Assembly: GCA_023055425.1 (NCBI GenBank)
Contig: JALGPY010000010.1
Location: 52,179,665 to 52,243,664, forward strand
Direction of reading: 5' to 3'
Length of the DNA stretch: 64,000 bases
DNA from: Linanthus parryae
Taxonomy: Eukaryota > Streptophyta > Magnoliopsida > Ericales > Polemoniaceae
The notes beneath the pieces are model-generated. The model was not told the origin of the DNA, made no database searches, and saw only the letters and a program-made list of their open reading frames with translations. The position numbers and the translations under genes are program-made. Shown piece after piece: positions 1 to 10,793 of this stretch (its first letter is position 1; each line of letters starts with the position of its first letter).

Positions 1-1359
1 TTCCCAATTCTCCTGTCCCCCGGTGTGTCTTCGTCGTGCTCGCGGCCACAAATGTGAAGCGGTGCAAAACGTCTCGAAAATTGTGCCACTCACTCAGCTT
101 TTTATAACAAAAACACAAAACTAGATCATAATAATTTTTTCTTCTTTTTCTTTTTCTTTTTTTTTCTTTTTTTATTTTTTTCCCTTTTTCTTTCTTTTTT
201 TTTTAACACAACTATATATACACACGTACACGAATATCGACAATACTAAACTGACTAAAGCTGAGTAAGTGAAAATAAATCTCTGTCGCGGGGTACGTAA
301 AATGTCCTCATGTGAAGTACCCCCACACTAATCCTGAAGCGCTGATCCTGTAGTCAAGATAATACTGTGCAGTACCACCGAACCTCCTCATCACCAAAGA
401 TGAAGAAAAACGGCACAACCACCAATTGACCCTACAACCCCCCGGAACCCCGTTTTGTGCGAAAGATGCTCGCACGCGACTAACTCCTCCTGTGGTCACT
501 ATGTAGTGAAGTGATCCACCTCCGCAAATTAATGCACTGTCGCCTCTCACTCACTCTGTCCTTCCCTCGAAAAACGTGTCAAAATCGAAACTGTCCAAAA
601 CTGATAACTCATGAAGCTCCCCTATCTAAAACCTGTCCCTACTCACTCCCTCCGTCATAACACGTAATATAGCCAACTATCGACTGATGAGGTCTCAAAG
701 AAGGCTGCCTAGGCTAAAGTGGCTACGAAGAAAGAGGGTAAATGGCTTCAAACGGGTTGTCTAGTTGGACCTAGGGGAAAGAAACAGGACGTGAGGTCCC
801 TTGATAGCCAGTCACTCCACCGAAAAATGCGATGACCGTGACGGCGCCCGTGGGCGGGTTGTCGACTACCTAAGTGACGGTGGTGTAGCAACTAGTCGGA
901 TTTTTCGCTCAGTTGATAACTACTTGCGGATTCCAAAGGTCACTGGCTCTCACCTATCTACTATACCTCGGTGCAAGTTTTCTTCTCTTTCAAAGGATTC
1001 AAACTCAATTTCTTCACTGTTTTCGTTATCTCGATTGCCCTTTCTCAAAATTTTCTGATTTTAAACTTTTTTTTTTTTTTTGAAAAATAATTTATACTTG
1101 CTGTTTGCGTATATACGCAGGTCTGCGTATATACCCAACCAGCAGCATAAAAAATTTTTAATTTTTCATTTTTTTTTTTTAATATATACAATGCATGGCC
1201 AGAATGATTATGGTGGGTTGACTCAAATAAAGAAAATATGCTGACTCAAAAATAAAAATAAAAATAAAAATAAATACGAAAAAACGTGCAGACCGGGTTA
1301 ATGCAGACACGACTACCACCCCCCCCCCCCCACTAAGAGGTGGCATGCCCTCATGGCAC
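1..1359. other. 3' non-coding internal region of the Athila-like element
   Basis: There is no convincing coding sequence here. The stretch holds long T-rich tracts (about 130-205 and 1067-1081), a pair of palindrome copies (1106-1137), an A/T-rich TAAAAA-type simple repeat (about 1248-1275) and a C homopolymer (about 1319-1331). The sequence that would mark the 3' LTR boundary, matching the outer end of the 5' LTR, was not found. The LTR must therefore lie to the left of the window or be missing. Confidence 0.6.
1106..1137. repeat. Palindrome pair TGCGTATATACGCA (3'-most site)
   Basis: A perfect copy of the 14-bp palindrome lies at 1106-1119. A one-base variant ending in CCCA lies at 1124-1137. 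The pair is followed by CCCAACC, as is the degraded pair near 3898, so these two sites share more than the 14 bases. Confidence 0.85.
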
Positions 1360-3273
1360 TCACTCGTCCGGAAAAAATGTCGGGTCTGACCCGGTCTCGG
1401 ACGTACCGGAAATGCTACCCGGCGAGCTGCTCTCTGAATCAGTCTTAAATACCGGCTGACGTGCCCGTGTACGGGGCCGGTAATCCGAGGACTGCGACTC
1501 GGACCCAGTCCAACTGCTAGGTGGCTGGGATCGCAAAGTCGTCCTGCCACTCGAATGCTGCTGAGTACGGGCCCCAGTCTGCTGGGTACGGGTCCCAGCC
1601 TGACGACCTGTAGGCTGCCGGGATCGTGTCCCAGGCTGCCGTCTCTCCTGTCGGGCAGGTGGCTGTGATGGCTGAGTCGGTGGTGGTGGCTGGGTCGGGG
1701 GTGGTGGAGCAGACGTGCACTCGCTAGAGTCCCCGTCATCCGACCATCCCTCGGTAAAGCTGCTGGAGTAGGTAGGTGGAAAATACAGCGGGAGTGGCGG
1801 TTCTCGGCCTGCTTGCCGAGCCGCATCCCGCTGCTCCTCTCGAATACTAGCTAGGGCAGCCTGGGTGTCCTTGGTGACCTTCCGCTGAGTCCGGCGGATA
1901 TGCGTCAATGCTCTCCAAAGCTTGCCCGCTCCCTCAAACACCTTCTCTCCTATGGACTTGCGTCCGCCCTGACAGCCCTCAAATCTCTCATCCACTCGGG
2001 GTAGTCTACGGGGCGGGGCCGGTCTAGCTCGTGGGGTCGGGTTTGCCCGTGGGGCCGGCTGCTCTCTCTGACGGGCAGGCTGAGGCTGGGCATTCCTCTC
2101 AGTCCCCTGCCTACTCGACTCGGGGCGCTCACGCTCTCTAGTAGTACGGCATCGCCGAAGTCCGGCCGATGCCTGGCGACTGACTGGTCGCTCCTGAGTC
2201 GAACGCCTCCTAGGGGCAGGGGCAGGGGCAGGTGCAGGTGCCGGGTCCTCCTCCATAAAATCGTCATCCTCATCGAGGTCAACGACCGGCTGTGGTGGGC
2301 CCGGGTGACGAGCAATAAGCTTCCTATAAGGCCGTGGCACAGGAGGCTGTAGGTCACCCTCTAAATCATCCATCGGAACCTCATACTCCCGCGCCAGTTT
2401 GGCAATGAGGTTGGCGTACCCCAATCCCTTATGGCTACCGGAGCAGTTCCGCTCCTGCATGTATACCCAAATCCGACGAGGAATGTCAACCTCTCGTCTC
2501 ATAACAAGGCAATAGACTAAGAGTACGTACTCGAAGTCAAGGTAGGTAAAGTGTTTAATACCTACGACCCTGTTCACTACCCACTCGACCCACCATCGTG
2601 GCGGGCCAGCAATAAAACGAGAATGCAATTTCTTGCCTATCTCGCCTGGCCCCTCTCTCTCGAAATGGGCACCCGGGTACCCTCCAGTCACAACCCGCAA
2701 AAGCTCAGCATCGTTAGGCGGGTAATCAGCACACTCAGCATATGCGCACGAGATATGGCGCATCGGAATCTGGTACGCTTGGCGGATGGTATCCGCTGTG
2801 AGCAACAGAAACGTACGCCGCATATAGACCCAACGGACATCCCCATTGGCTTCACCCTCCCCCTTGTGCATGAGGTTCGCGTAGAACTCACGCACCAAGT
2901 CAGTATCGGACAAGTCCGGAAACCCCGCTAGGGACGTCCCGAAAATGTCCGGTCGACTCGCATAAGCGGCCATCTCTGGCGGCATGTAAGTATGGTCGAC
3001 CTCAAACTGGTAGTCTACGGGAATGCTATGACCCATTTTGGTCCCGGTCATAAAGTAATGTTGGGCATGATGGTTGACGAACCTAAAACTGTCAAACAGC
3101 AAAGGGGTAAGCTCAGCCGCCTCATAGTCAGTAGGGATGTCATCTCGGTTAGGGTCTACGACGGGCACATGAAACTCCATAACAGACCAAAATCTCGTAA
3201 AACGTGCCGACTCGGGAAACGAAGCAAAAACGTGAAACGTGCACAAAATAGTGTGTCTCAATAGATAGTCCAC
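1360..3273 (-). CDS. Extra ORF downstream of pol in an Athila-like element (plant-transposon-type domain)
   Basis: This is an uninterrupted ORF of 637 codons. The most likely start is either the first Met at 3273 or the internal Met at residue 32 (about 3180), where the conserved-looking part begins (MEFHVPVVDPN). Residues about 32-300 resemble the globular domain often annotated as a putative plant transposon protein in Athila-type elements. Residues about 320-637 are low-complexity, rich in Pro, Arg, Gln and Ser, with an alternating Pro-Ala run. No transmembrane segment or signal peptide is obvious, so an envelope role is not supported. It lies in the 3' third of the element, about 1 kb behind integrase on the same strand, and is open while pol is broken. 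Function is unknown; the family match is from memory of similar ORFs. Confidence 0.72.
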   Translation of the reverse strand: MDYLLRHTILCTFHVFASFPESARFTRFWSVMEFHVPVVDPNRDDIPTDYEAAELTPLLFDSFRFVNHHAQHYFMTGTKMGHSIPVDYQFEVDHTYMPPEMAAYASRPDIFGTSLAGFPDLSDTDLVREFYANLMHKGEGEANGDVRWVYMRRTFLLLTADTIRQAYQIPMRHISCAYAECADYPPNDAELLRVVTGGYPGAHFEREGPGEIGKKLHSRFIAGPPRWWVEWVVNRVVGIKHFTYLDFEYVLLVYCLVMRREVDIPRRIWVYMQERNCSGSHKGLGYANLIAKLAREYEVPMDDLEGDLQPPVPRPYRKLIARHPGPPQPVVDLDEDDDFMEEDPAPAPAPAPAPRRRSTQERPVSRQASAGLRRCRTTRERERPESSRQGTERNAQPQPARQREQPAPRANPTPRARPAPPRRLPRVDERFEGCQGGRKSIGEKVFEGAGKLWRALTHIRRTQRKVTKDTQAALASIREEQRDAARQAGREPPLPLYFPPTYSSSFTEGWSDDGDSSECTSAPPPPTQPPPPTQPSQPPARQERRQPGTRSRQPTGRQAGTRTQQTGARTQQHSSGRTTLRSQPPSSWTGSESQSSDYRPRTRARQPVFKTDSESSSPGSISGTSETGSDPTFFPDE

Positions 3274-3430
3274 CTAAGATCTACCAGAGGTCCACACGGC
3301 AAGTGCCGCTCCAAATGCAAAATTACCGAAAATAACGGGCCCGGCTACGGGCCGTGCCAAAACGGAAAATAAAGCGAGGGATGAGATTTTCGACCTTCCC
3401 TAAACAGGGGGTGAAGACCGGAGATTCTGC

Positions 3431-3486
3431 CCGGAAAGTCGCCGGAAAACCGCCGGCGGTCGCCGGAAAAGTCGCCGGAAAAGTCA
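3431..3486. repeat. Short degenerate tandem repeat (CCGGAAAAGTCG-type)
   Basis: Four to five imperfect 10-12-bp units built on CCGGAAAAGTCG follow one another in the spacer upstream of the extra ORF. No function is evident. Confidence 0.7.
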
Positions 3487-3825
3487 ACTGCCCGAAATTG
3501 AATTCCGAGCCCACCAAATTGAAGCCCTCGATCTCCTCGTTCACGTTCCCTTGTACGGTTTTTGCTCGTTCCTGCTCTAACACCTTCGAATCTGCACTTT
3601 TCCTCAAGAACACCTCACTTTTTGATGGAAATTTCCCGCTCGATTTTCGCTTGTTTCTGGATTTTGATGGATGAATCTTGCTCCTTGCGACGCGGGGATT
3701 CCAGAAATGTGCCCGGATTTTGATTTGGAGGTCCGAGGCAAAATCTTTGTTCTTCAAGTGAGAGGAAATGGAGGTAGAGAGAGAAAGAGATGTGCCAACA
3801 ATGGTGAAATCCGGCCACCCCTCTC

Positions 3826-3832
3826 CTTATAA
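3826..3832 (-). promoter_or_regulatory. TATA-like box upstream of the extra ORF
   Basis: On the minus strand the sequence reads GGTTATAAGGAG. It lies about 66 bp downstream of the palindrome cluster at 3898-4009 and about 550-650 bp upstream of the candidate starts of the extra ORF. The 5' LTR shows a similar arrangement of palindromes followed by a TATA-like box, which is the main reason to list it. Confidence 0.35.
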
Positions 3833-3897
3833 CCCTAAATGGTCAAAATGACCAAAATACCCCCGGGGTTTTGAAAAAATTTCGATTTTTTTTTGTT

Positions 3898-4009
3898 TAC
3901 GTATATACGCAGTACATACCCAACCAGAAAACAACCAAAAAAAAAGAAAAAAAAATTGCATTTTGCCCCCACGGGTTGCGTATATACGCAGGGGCTGCGT
4001 ATATACGCA
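3898..4009. repeat. Cluster of TGCGTATATACGCA palindromes (internal)
   Basis: Perfect copies lie at 3977-3990 and 3996-4009, separated by five bases. A one-mismatch copy lies at 3898-3911 and is followed by a degenerate half ending in CCCAACC, as at the 1106-1137 site. The close spacing resembles the perfect pair in the 5' LTR at 10886-10918. Confidence 0.88.
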
Positions 4010-4269
4010 GCCCGAGACAAAATTCAATTTTTTTTTTCAAAACTTCTCTCTTCCACTGCTTTCCTGGTCTTGGCTGTTTTGGATGTTTCTGTATCTGCAC
4101 ATTCTCAAATTCAAAGTCAAAAACCCGCTCATCTCGCCTCTCTCGAAAATTCAGAACTGTCATAATAACGTAATAACTAATCAAAACTAAATAAATAAAC
4201 GATAAATTTTGGGTTGCCTCCCAAACAGCGCCTTGTGATTTACGGTCGACGGCCCGACCTTGTTACCTC

Positions 4270-6159
4270 TCACGGGTCATCAAAATAGACCGGGTCTATT
4301 TTGACGACTTCGGCGGTCTCGAGATACGGCTTGATCCGGTTCCGGTTCACCCTGAAACTGGAGTTGCCTTTTGGATTTTCCAGCTCGAATGCCCCCCAGG
4401 CAAAAATCTGCTTGATGATGAACGGTCCCGACCAACGAGACCTCAACTTCCCCGGAAAGAACTGCATCCGGGTATTGTAGAGAAGCACTTTGTCGCCTTC
4501 GTTAAACTGCTTTGGCGTGATACGGTTATCATGCCACTTCTTTGTCTTCTCTTTGTAAATTTTGGCGCTCTCGAAAGCCGTTCTGCGGAATTCCTCCAAT
4601 TCCAGCAGTGCCATCTTCCTCTTATCCCCTGCTAGATTCTGGTCCAAGTTCAGCAGTTTGATGGCCCAATACGCCTTGTGCTCCAGTTCCACCGGTAAGT
4701 GGCACGCTTTCCCAAAAACGAGCTGGTATGGTGACATTCCCAGCGGTGTTTTGAAAGCTGTCCTGTAGGCCCAAAGCGCATCGTCTAGTCTGACGGACCA
4801 ATCCTTTCGGCCGAGATTCACTGTTTTTTCGAGTATGCTCTTGATCTCTTGATTCGACACCTCGGCTTGCCCGTTCGTCTGCGGATGGTAGGGTAACGAG
4901 ACTTTATGAACTGACACGCCGTATTGTTTTAGAACTTTCGCAAAAACTCGATTGATGAAGTGAGATCCCTCGTCGCTGATCATTGCCCTGGGAGTCCCGA
5001 AACGAGTGAAAACGTTGCGTTTCAGAAAACGCTCAACGGTGGCTGCATCGTTTTTCTGACACGCGATTGCTTCGATCCACTTTGTCACATAATCTACTGC
5101 CAGCAGAATGTACAGATTCCCCATCGAAGACGGGAACGGACCCATGAAGTCAATCCCCCATACATCAAATGGTTCTACCTCCTGCCACACGGTCATCGGC
5201 ATCTCGTCCCGGTGTGACGAGTTTCCTGTCCTCTGGCACCTATCGCATCCCTGCACATAGTCGTGACAGTCTTTGAAGATTGTCGGCCAGAAAAACCCGG
5301 ACTGCAGTATTTTATGAGCTGTTCGCGTTCCCCCAAAATGACCCCCACACTGTGATGAGTGGCAATGTCGGATCACGTTCCAGGCCTCGTGGGTCGGGAT
5401 ACACCTTCTCAGGATGTTATCTGCCCCCTGTTTGAACAAGTACGGGTCGTCCCAGAAATACTGTCGACTTTCGGCAATGAACTTTTTCCGCTGCGACGGG
5501 GTGAGATCCTCGGGAAGCGTGCCAGTTACCAAGTAGTTGGCTATGGCATAATACCACGGTCTCCCGATTTTGACTGCCATGATGTGCTCGTCCGGGAAGT
5601 TTTCCTTGATCGGCACTGGGTCCACCTTCACGTTTTCAAGTCTGGATAGGTGATCCGCTACCACGTTCTCAACTCCCTTCTTGTCCCGGATTTCCACATC
5701 GAATTCCTGCATCAGTAGTACCCACCTCAACAGTCTCGGTTTTGCGTCCTTCTTGTCCAGCAGGTATTTTAGAGCACTATGGTCGGTAAAAACGATAACT
5801 TTCGACCCGACCAGATAGGGCCTGAATTTATCCAGGGCGTACACCACGGCCAGCAGTTCCTTTTCTGTCGTGCCATAGTTGAGCTGGGCATCTTTGAGTA
5901 CCCGACTCGCATAATAAATGACATGGCATACCTTATCCTTCAGCTGTCCCAAAACTGCCCCGACTGCGTAGTCGCTGGCGTCACACATCAGCTCAAACGG
6001 GAGTGACCAATCTGGCGTGGTTATAACCGGGGCTGTGGTCAGCTTTTCCTTCAAATGGTCAAAAGCCTGCCGACATGCTGCATCGAAATCAAAGGGTACG
6101 TCTTTTCCGAGTAACGCGCAAAGTGGCTTTGTGATCTTGGAAAAGTCCTTGATGAACCT
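4270..6159 (-). pseudogene. Gypsy pol, distal part: RNase H and integrase
   Basis: This is the continuation of the pol reading frame after an in-frame stop at 6160-6162; the longest Met-initiated ORF is 594 codons, from 6054. RNase H motifs come first ([43 protein letters not shown]). The integrase HHCC zinc region follows (about residues 220-275). The DDE core has Asp in GIDFMGPF (about 302), Asp in ISDEGSHF (about 361) and Glu in QAEVSNQE (about 398). The C-terminal beta-barrel region ends near 4270. The catalytic residues are present, so the domain looks recently functional, but it is cut off from RT by the stop. No chromodomain is visible at its end, in line with a non-chromovirus gypsy lineage. 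Confidence 0.9.
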
Positions 6160-8610
6160 TCAGTAGAATCCTGCATGTCCCAGAAAACTTTTGATCGCCC
6201 TTACGTTCGTCGGGTATGGAAGCTGCTTTATCACCTCGATCTTAGCCCTGTCCACCTCGAGTCCTTTGCTGGAAATTCTGTGACCCAGCACGATCCCCTC
6301 GGTGACCATAAAGTGACACTTTTCCCAATTGAGCACCAAATTTGCCTTCTTGCATCGGATCAGAACCTGGCCCAAATGGAACAGGCAGTCATCGAAACTG
6401 TCCCCGAAGAGTGAAAAGTCGTCCATGAAGACCACCAGATTTTTCTCGATCATGTCGGAAAAAATCGCCATCATACATCTCTGGAACGTGGCAGGAGCAT
6501 TACACAACCCGAACGGCATGCGCCGAAACGCGAACGTACCGTACGGGCAGGTAAACGTCGTCTTTTCCTGATCTTCCGGGGCTATGCAAATCTGGTTGTA
6601 CCCGGAATACCCGTCCAGAAAACAGTAGTAGGCGTGATGGGCGAGCCGGTCCAGCATCTGGTCCATGAATGGCAGCGGGAAGTGGTCCTTCAGTGTTGCA
6701 TCGTTTAGCCTCCGATAGTCCATGCAGATCCGCCAGCCCGTAACGGTACGCTGCGCAATCTGCTCCTGATCTTTATTCTGCACTACCGTAATACCCCCCT
6801 TTTTAGGCACGCACTGGACCGGGCTGATCCACGTGCTGTCCGATATGGGGTAGATGATTCCCGCTTCCAGCCACTTCATGACCTCTTTTCGCACAACGTC
6901 CTTCATGTTCGGGTTCAGTCTCCGCTGGGGCTGAATCACCGGTTTCTTGCCTTCTTCAATTCGGATCTTGTGCATGCAGTAGGAGGGGCTGATCCCCTTC
7001 ATATCTGCAATCGTCCATGCTATTGCTTCCTTATGCTCTCGCAATACTTCCAGCAGTTTCTGCTCCTGTTCCTGAGATAACCGAGACGAAACAATTACGG
7101 GCAGAGTACTATTTTCACCAATATAAGCATACCTGAGATGGCTCGGGAGCGGTTTCAGCTCTAGTGCGGGTGGCTCCTTGAGTGACGGGACCAGAATCAT
7201 CTTTTGCCCGCCGTCTTCGTCCCGGTGCAAAGTGGTCCAGTCCTCGGCTCTCATGGCGTGCTCGCACCGAGTCTTCTCCTTTTCTTCCCCGTACATGCTA
7301 TCGATCTCTTCCCATAATTGGTCCATCTCCTCGTTTTCCCAGCCTTCGTCCACCACATCAATAGCGAAGATGTCCTCGAGGTCGTAGTAATTTGGCAGTT
7401 GCAGATTTTTGAAAACGTTGAATTTCACTTTTTCCTCGTTAATCTGCATGGTCAGCTCCCCGCTCTTACAGTTTATCATTGCTTCGCCCGTGGCCAAAAA
7501 CGGCCTGCCAAGTATGAGCGGTACCTCCCCTGCCTCCATGTCCAGGATGACGAAATCTGCCGGAAAAATAAGCTCGCCGACCTTGACCAGAATATCCTCG
7601 ATAACCCCGTAGGCCTGTTTTACGGACCTGTCTGCCATCTGCAGCATGATTCTGGTGGGTCGGGGTTCACCGACTTTCAAACTTTTGAAAATTGTCAGCG
7701 GCATCAGGTTGATGCTGGCTCCTAGGTCACACAGAGCCTTTCCTGTGTAAGTGTTACCTAGGGTGACCGGTATGACGAAACTGCCAGGATCCTTTCTCTT
7801 CCTCGGTAGCCCATTCTTCACACAATTGCTCACTTCTGCCGTCAGGTTTATGGTCTCGAAATCGCTCATTCGCCTCCTCCCATACAAGATGTCCTTGAGG
7901 AATTTGGCGTAAGTGGGCATCTTAGCCAAAGCCTCAGCAAAAGGTCTGTTAATCTGCAGCTGCTTGAACATCTCGAGAAACCTGGCGTAGTCCTTGTTGT
8001 CATCCCTCTTTCGTGTTCGCAAGGGGTACGGGGCCTCCTTGGAGACGGGTACAGTTTCTGCACCTGTCTCGTTCTGCACTGCATCCTGCTCAACCGAGCC
8101 CTTCGGCTGGGGGCGATCGACTGTGCTGTTATCCTGGCCCGACAAGTTGCGTTCTACTTCTTTCGAATTTTCTGCACGTGCGTGGCTGGGATACGGTGGA
8201 TCCTGCAGTGCCAATCCACTCCGAGTGGAGATAGCATTGATCTGAGCCCGTGGATTATTTACTGTGTTCGAGGGTAAGTTTCCTGGCTGTCTTTCTGTTA
8301 GCTGCTGTGCTAACTGCCCCACCTGCACTTCCAAAGCGCGCAGTGACGTTTTGGTTGTCTGCATATCTGCCGTCAAAGTATCCATGTGCTTGAACCGGGA
8401 TTCCATAGTCTGGAACATGGACTTGATTTCTTTCATCTGAGCGTCGTACTGCTGTGCTGACGGGACTGACTAAGCCTGCTGGGCCGGGGCAGCCTGCTGG
8501 GCTGGTGGCCTGTGCTGGAATCCCGGTGCATAAAATGCTGCGTTTGGGTTTCCGTACCGAAACCCGGGATGGTCTCTCGTACCCGGTCGGTACCGGCTCG
8601 GGTCCCACTA
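6160..8610 (-). pseudogene. Gypsy pol, proximal part: protease and reverse transcriptase
   Basis: The longest open stretch is 8436-6160 (758 codons), but the frame reads on upstream through two TAG stops (8470-8472 and 8608-8610), so the Met at 8436 is probably internal. From that Met, residues about 1-60 are a Gln-rich, probably coiled region. The protease motif CDLGASINLM lies near residue 236; this family often has DLGAS in place of DTG or DSG. RT spans about 500-740, with MDYRRLN, the MPFGLCNAP motif and FMDD at the catalytic site. The frame ends at TGA (6160-6162), inside the conserved sequence after RT. Gag lies in another frame and overlaps at 8255-8436, so gag and pol have been separated by a frameshift. 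Confidence 0.9.
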
Positions 8611-9667
8611 CTGCTGTACGTAGTTGGTTCTCTTCAATGGCCGTGTCCAGATCCGGTTCCTCGACTGCTGCGACAGTCTTCTTATCTGAGTAGACTTTCG
8701 TGACCAAGTCATGAACGATCCTGGCCAGATTGTCTATCCGGTCATCTTCTGCAGGTTCGGCTCTAGCCGCCATCCTGCGATCGTCAAACAGTCGGGTGTC
8801 CTGCTTGGCCAACTGCTTCATCAGGTCATACGCACCTTCTTTGTCCACATGATACAAGAAGTTTCCCCCGGCCTCTCTGTCAATCCTGTCGGCGTTCTCC
8901 CTGTCTAGGGCATGGTAGAAAACCTGCATGATTTTTGCGTCTCCAAAACCGTGGTTCGGGCACCGTTTGACCAATCTCATGAGCCTGTCCCATGCGTCCA
9001 CCACCGTCTCCCCCATCTTCTGTCTGAATGACAGGATCTCGCTCTGTAACTGTATGACTCGGGAGGCGGGATAGAACTTTGCCAGAAAATCCGTGACACA
9101 CTCCTCCCATGTGGTGATGGATCGGGGTGGTCGGGATTCAAGCCAGTCTTTGGCTACTCCATAAAGACAGTACGGAAATAAGATCAACATGAGTGCCTCT
9201 GCTTCTACCCCCTTGTATCTGACCTTGTTGCAGTAATCTTCGAATTTCCCGATGAAATCGTTCGGGTCTTCGTCGGCCCTGCCATGAAACGGGCAGAGAG
9301 TTTGTACCGTCTGGATGGTGGATGGTTTGATGTCAAAGTGCTCGGCGGTGATCTCGGGCACCACAATGGCTCGCTCATGCCCCCCGGTGGGGACTTCGAA
9401 ATTTTCCACCAACGCCTTCCCAGATCGGTTATATGTTCTCTGGTTGCTTCGGGCAGCAAGTCCCGCTGTGACAAGCTCCTCAATGTACCCAGCCATCTGG
9501 GCTGGGGTACGTGTCTCTCGTTCCTGTCCACCGGCTTCGGTGTTCGTGGGTGGATCTCTCTCGTTGGTTGCCATCCTGCTTTCTCGGTTTCTGCGGTTCT
9601 GTTCGGTATACAGTTTTTCCGGGTTGTCGAGTGGTGTCACCAAATCGCGAGGCAATCTGGGCATCAA
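8255..9667 (-). CDS. Gypsy gag (capsid) ORF, C-terminus out of frame
   Basis: The ORF has 470 codons. It starts with two adjacent Met codons at 9667; an alternative start is the Met near residue 32. Residues about 115-290 form the retrotransposon gag domain (DPNDFIGKFEDYC, KDWLESRP, WEECVTDFLAKFYP, FRQKMGETVVDAWDRL). No CCHC zinc knuckle is present, as is common in Athila-type gag. The last ~80 codons do not look like gag. The natural continuation, rich in Pro, Gln and Tyr, is in the pol frame from about 8611-8635 onward, so an indel there has diverted gag. The product would build the retrotransposon particle; this copy would make a gag with an altered tail. Confidence 0.85.
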   Translation of the reverse strand: MMPRLPRDLVTPLDNPEKLYTEQNRRNRESRMATNERDPPTNTEAGGQERETRTPAQMAGYIEELVTAGLAARSNQRTYNRSGKALVENFEVPTGGHERAIVVPEITAEHFDIKPSTIQTVQTLCPFHGRADEDPNDFIGKFEDYCNKVRYKGVEAEALMLILFPYCLYGVAKDWLESRPPRSITTWEECVTDFLAKFYPASRVIQLQSEILSFRQKMGETVVDAWDRLMRLVKRCPNHGFGDAKIMQVFYHALDRENADRIDREAGGNFLYHVDKEGAYDLMKQLAKQDTRLFDDRRMAARAEPAEDDRIDNLARIVHDLVTKVYSDKKTVAAVEEPDLDTAIEENQLRTAVVGPEPVPTGYERPSRVSVRKPKRSILCTGIPAQATSPAGCPGPAGLVSPVSTAVRRSDERNQVHVPDYGIPVQAHGYFDGRYADNQNVTARFGSAGGAVSTAANRKTARKLTLEHSK

Positions 9668-9788
9668 CTAAACACTCCTGAAAACGCAGATTCAGAAAAC
9701 GCAGTGAGATAAAAAGAAAAATAACAAAACTGAAAATAAATAAAAACTCAGAAAACTAATTCTGACTACTAAATAGACCCTAAAAAGT
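9668..9788. other. Gypsy 5' leader between primer site and gag
   Basis: This is a short A-rich untranslated leader on the minus strand. No feature was seen beyond its position between the primer-binding site and the first gag Met. Confidence 0.55.
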
Positions 9789-9806
9789 TCCCCGGCAACG
9801 GCGCCA
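9789..9806 (-). other. Primer-binding site, tRNA-Asp type
   Basis: The minus strand reads TGGCGCCGTTGCCGGGGA. This is the 18-base sequence found next to the 5' LTR of many plant Athila/gypsy elements and taken to pair with the 3' end of tRNA-Asp. It lies six bases inside the LTR end, which fixes element orientation and the inner LTR boundary. Confidence 0.9.
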
Positions 9807-10793
9807 AAAACTTGATGCGCAAACTAACGTGCTATCGCAAGTGTACGAATCTTGTAGTACCGGGTGCAATTAGACTCGGATTATCGTTCCCACGAGGACT
9901 ATTATGGGTTTACTCACGTTGTCAGTTTCGGTTTTCCAAGAGTAGTAACCAGGAGGAGTAGGTTGTGATTATAGTGACTAAACTAAAAACAGAATTTAAA
10001 AACGTAAACGTAAATATTTTTTGTGACGTTTTCTAAAATAAGCTGATTTTGTTGTAACGATAATAGATGAAGACTAGGCTCCAGGATCCCCTAGGGTTTC
10101 TACAGATTTCAGTTTTACGTTTGATTATGAAAACACTCAGCAGTTTCGGTATCTGTGCAACGTACCAGTTGTGCAGTGACTCTTCATATTCCACACGTAA
10201 TCCCGATCCTGCAGACTTTCGGATTCTTGTTCAGCTGCCTAAGTCGGCAGTCTCGGTCTAATCCTGTTAGGGTTTCTAACCTGTCCGAATGGCCCGGGTC
10301 AAATTCTCTAACAGTTGGTCTCACGTTTTTCGATGCTAGCCCTATCTCCCTTTCTCTGGTCGGTCTATCAGGGTAAGGTACTAAATCCCGGTTTTTCTTC
10401 CTAACCCTAACTTGACGTTTTCACCTACAAGCTCGGGTCTATAGCAATCCTGGGTGATCAATCCTATCATGCATATACGATAATAATCAAAACCAGAATA
10501 ACAGATACAACTTGCTGAATTAAGACAATCATCATGAATCCATAAACGTAGTAATCATAAAGTCAGAGTACGAAACCCTAGGTTCACCGAGAACCTAGGT
10601 AAGAAGTTTAGCTACGACTAGACATAATACAAAACGCAGTTTCTGAGTATAAAGAGAGAGAACGAAATCAAACTAAGTCTTCGAATCTCGAATCGCGCTT
10701 TCGTGCTCTCCGTGAATGCTCTGACTTGTCCTTCGGTTGTGCTGAGAATTGTACTGTGTCTCCGTGATGTCCTCAAAACGAGTCTGGACGAGT

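Larger units (their letters stand above)
3274..4269. other. Non-coding spacer between integrase and the extra ORF
   Basis: About 1 kb without a credible gene. It contains a GC-rich short repeat (3431-3486), a TATA-like sequence on the minus strand (3826-3832) and a cluster of palindromes (3898-4009). It sits directly upstream of the extra ORF on the minus strand and could hold its leader or promoter. Confidence 0.6.

Noticed and set aside
1360..3273. Envelope-like protein behind pol
   Set aside because: No signal peptide, transmembrane anchor or cleavage site is visible; the C-terminus is disordered and basic.
3897..4184. ORFs containing repeated VYTQ / RIYA peptides near 3.9-4.2 kb and 10.6-11.2 kb
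   Set aside because: These peptides are only the translation of the 14-bp palindrome in several frames of non-coding DNA; there is no start context or conserved protein.
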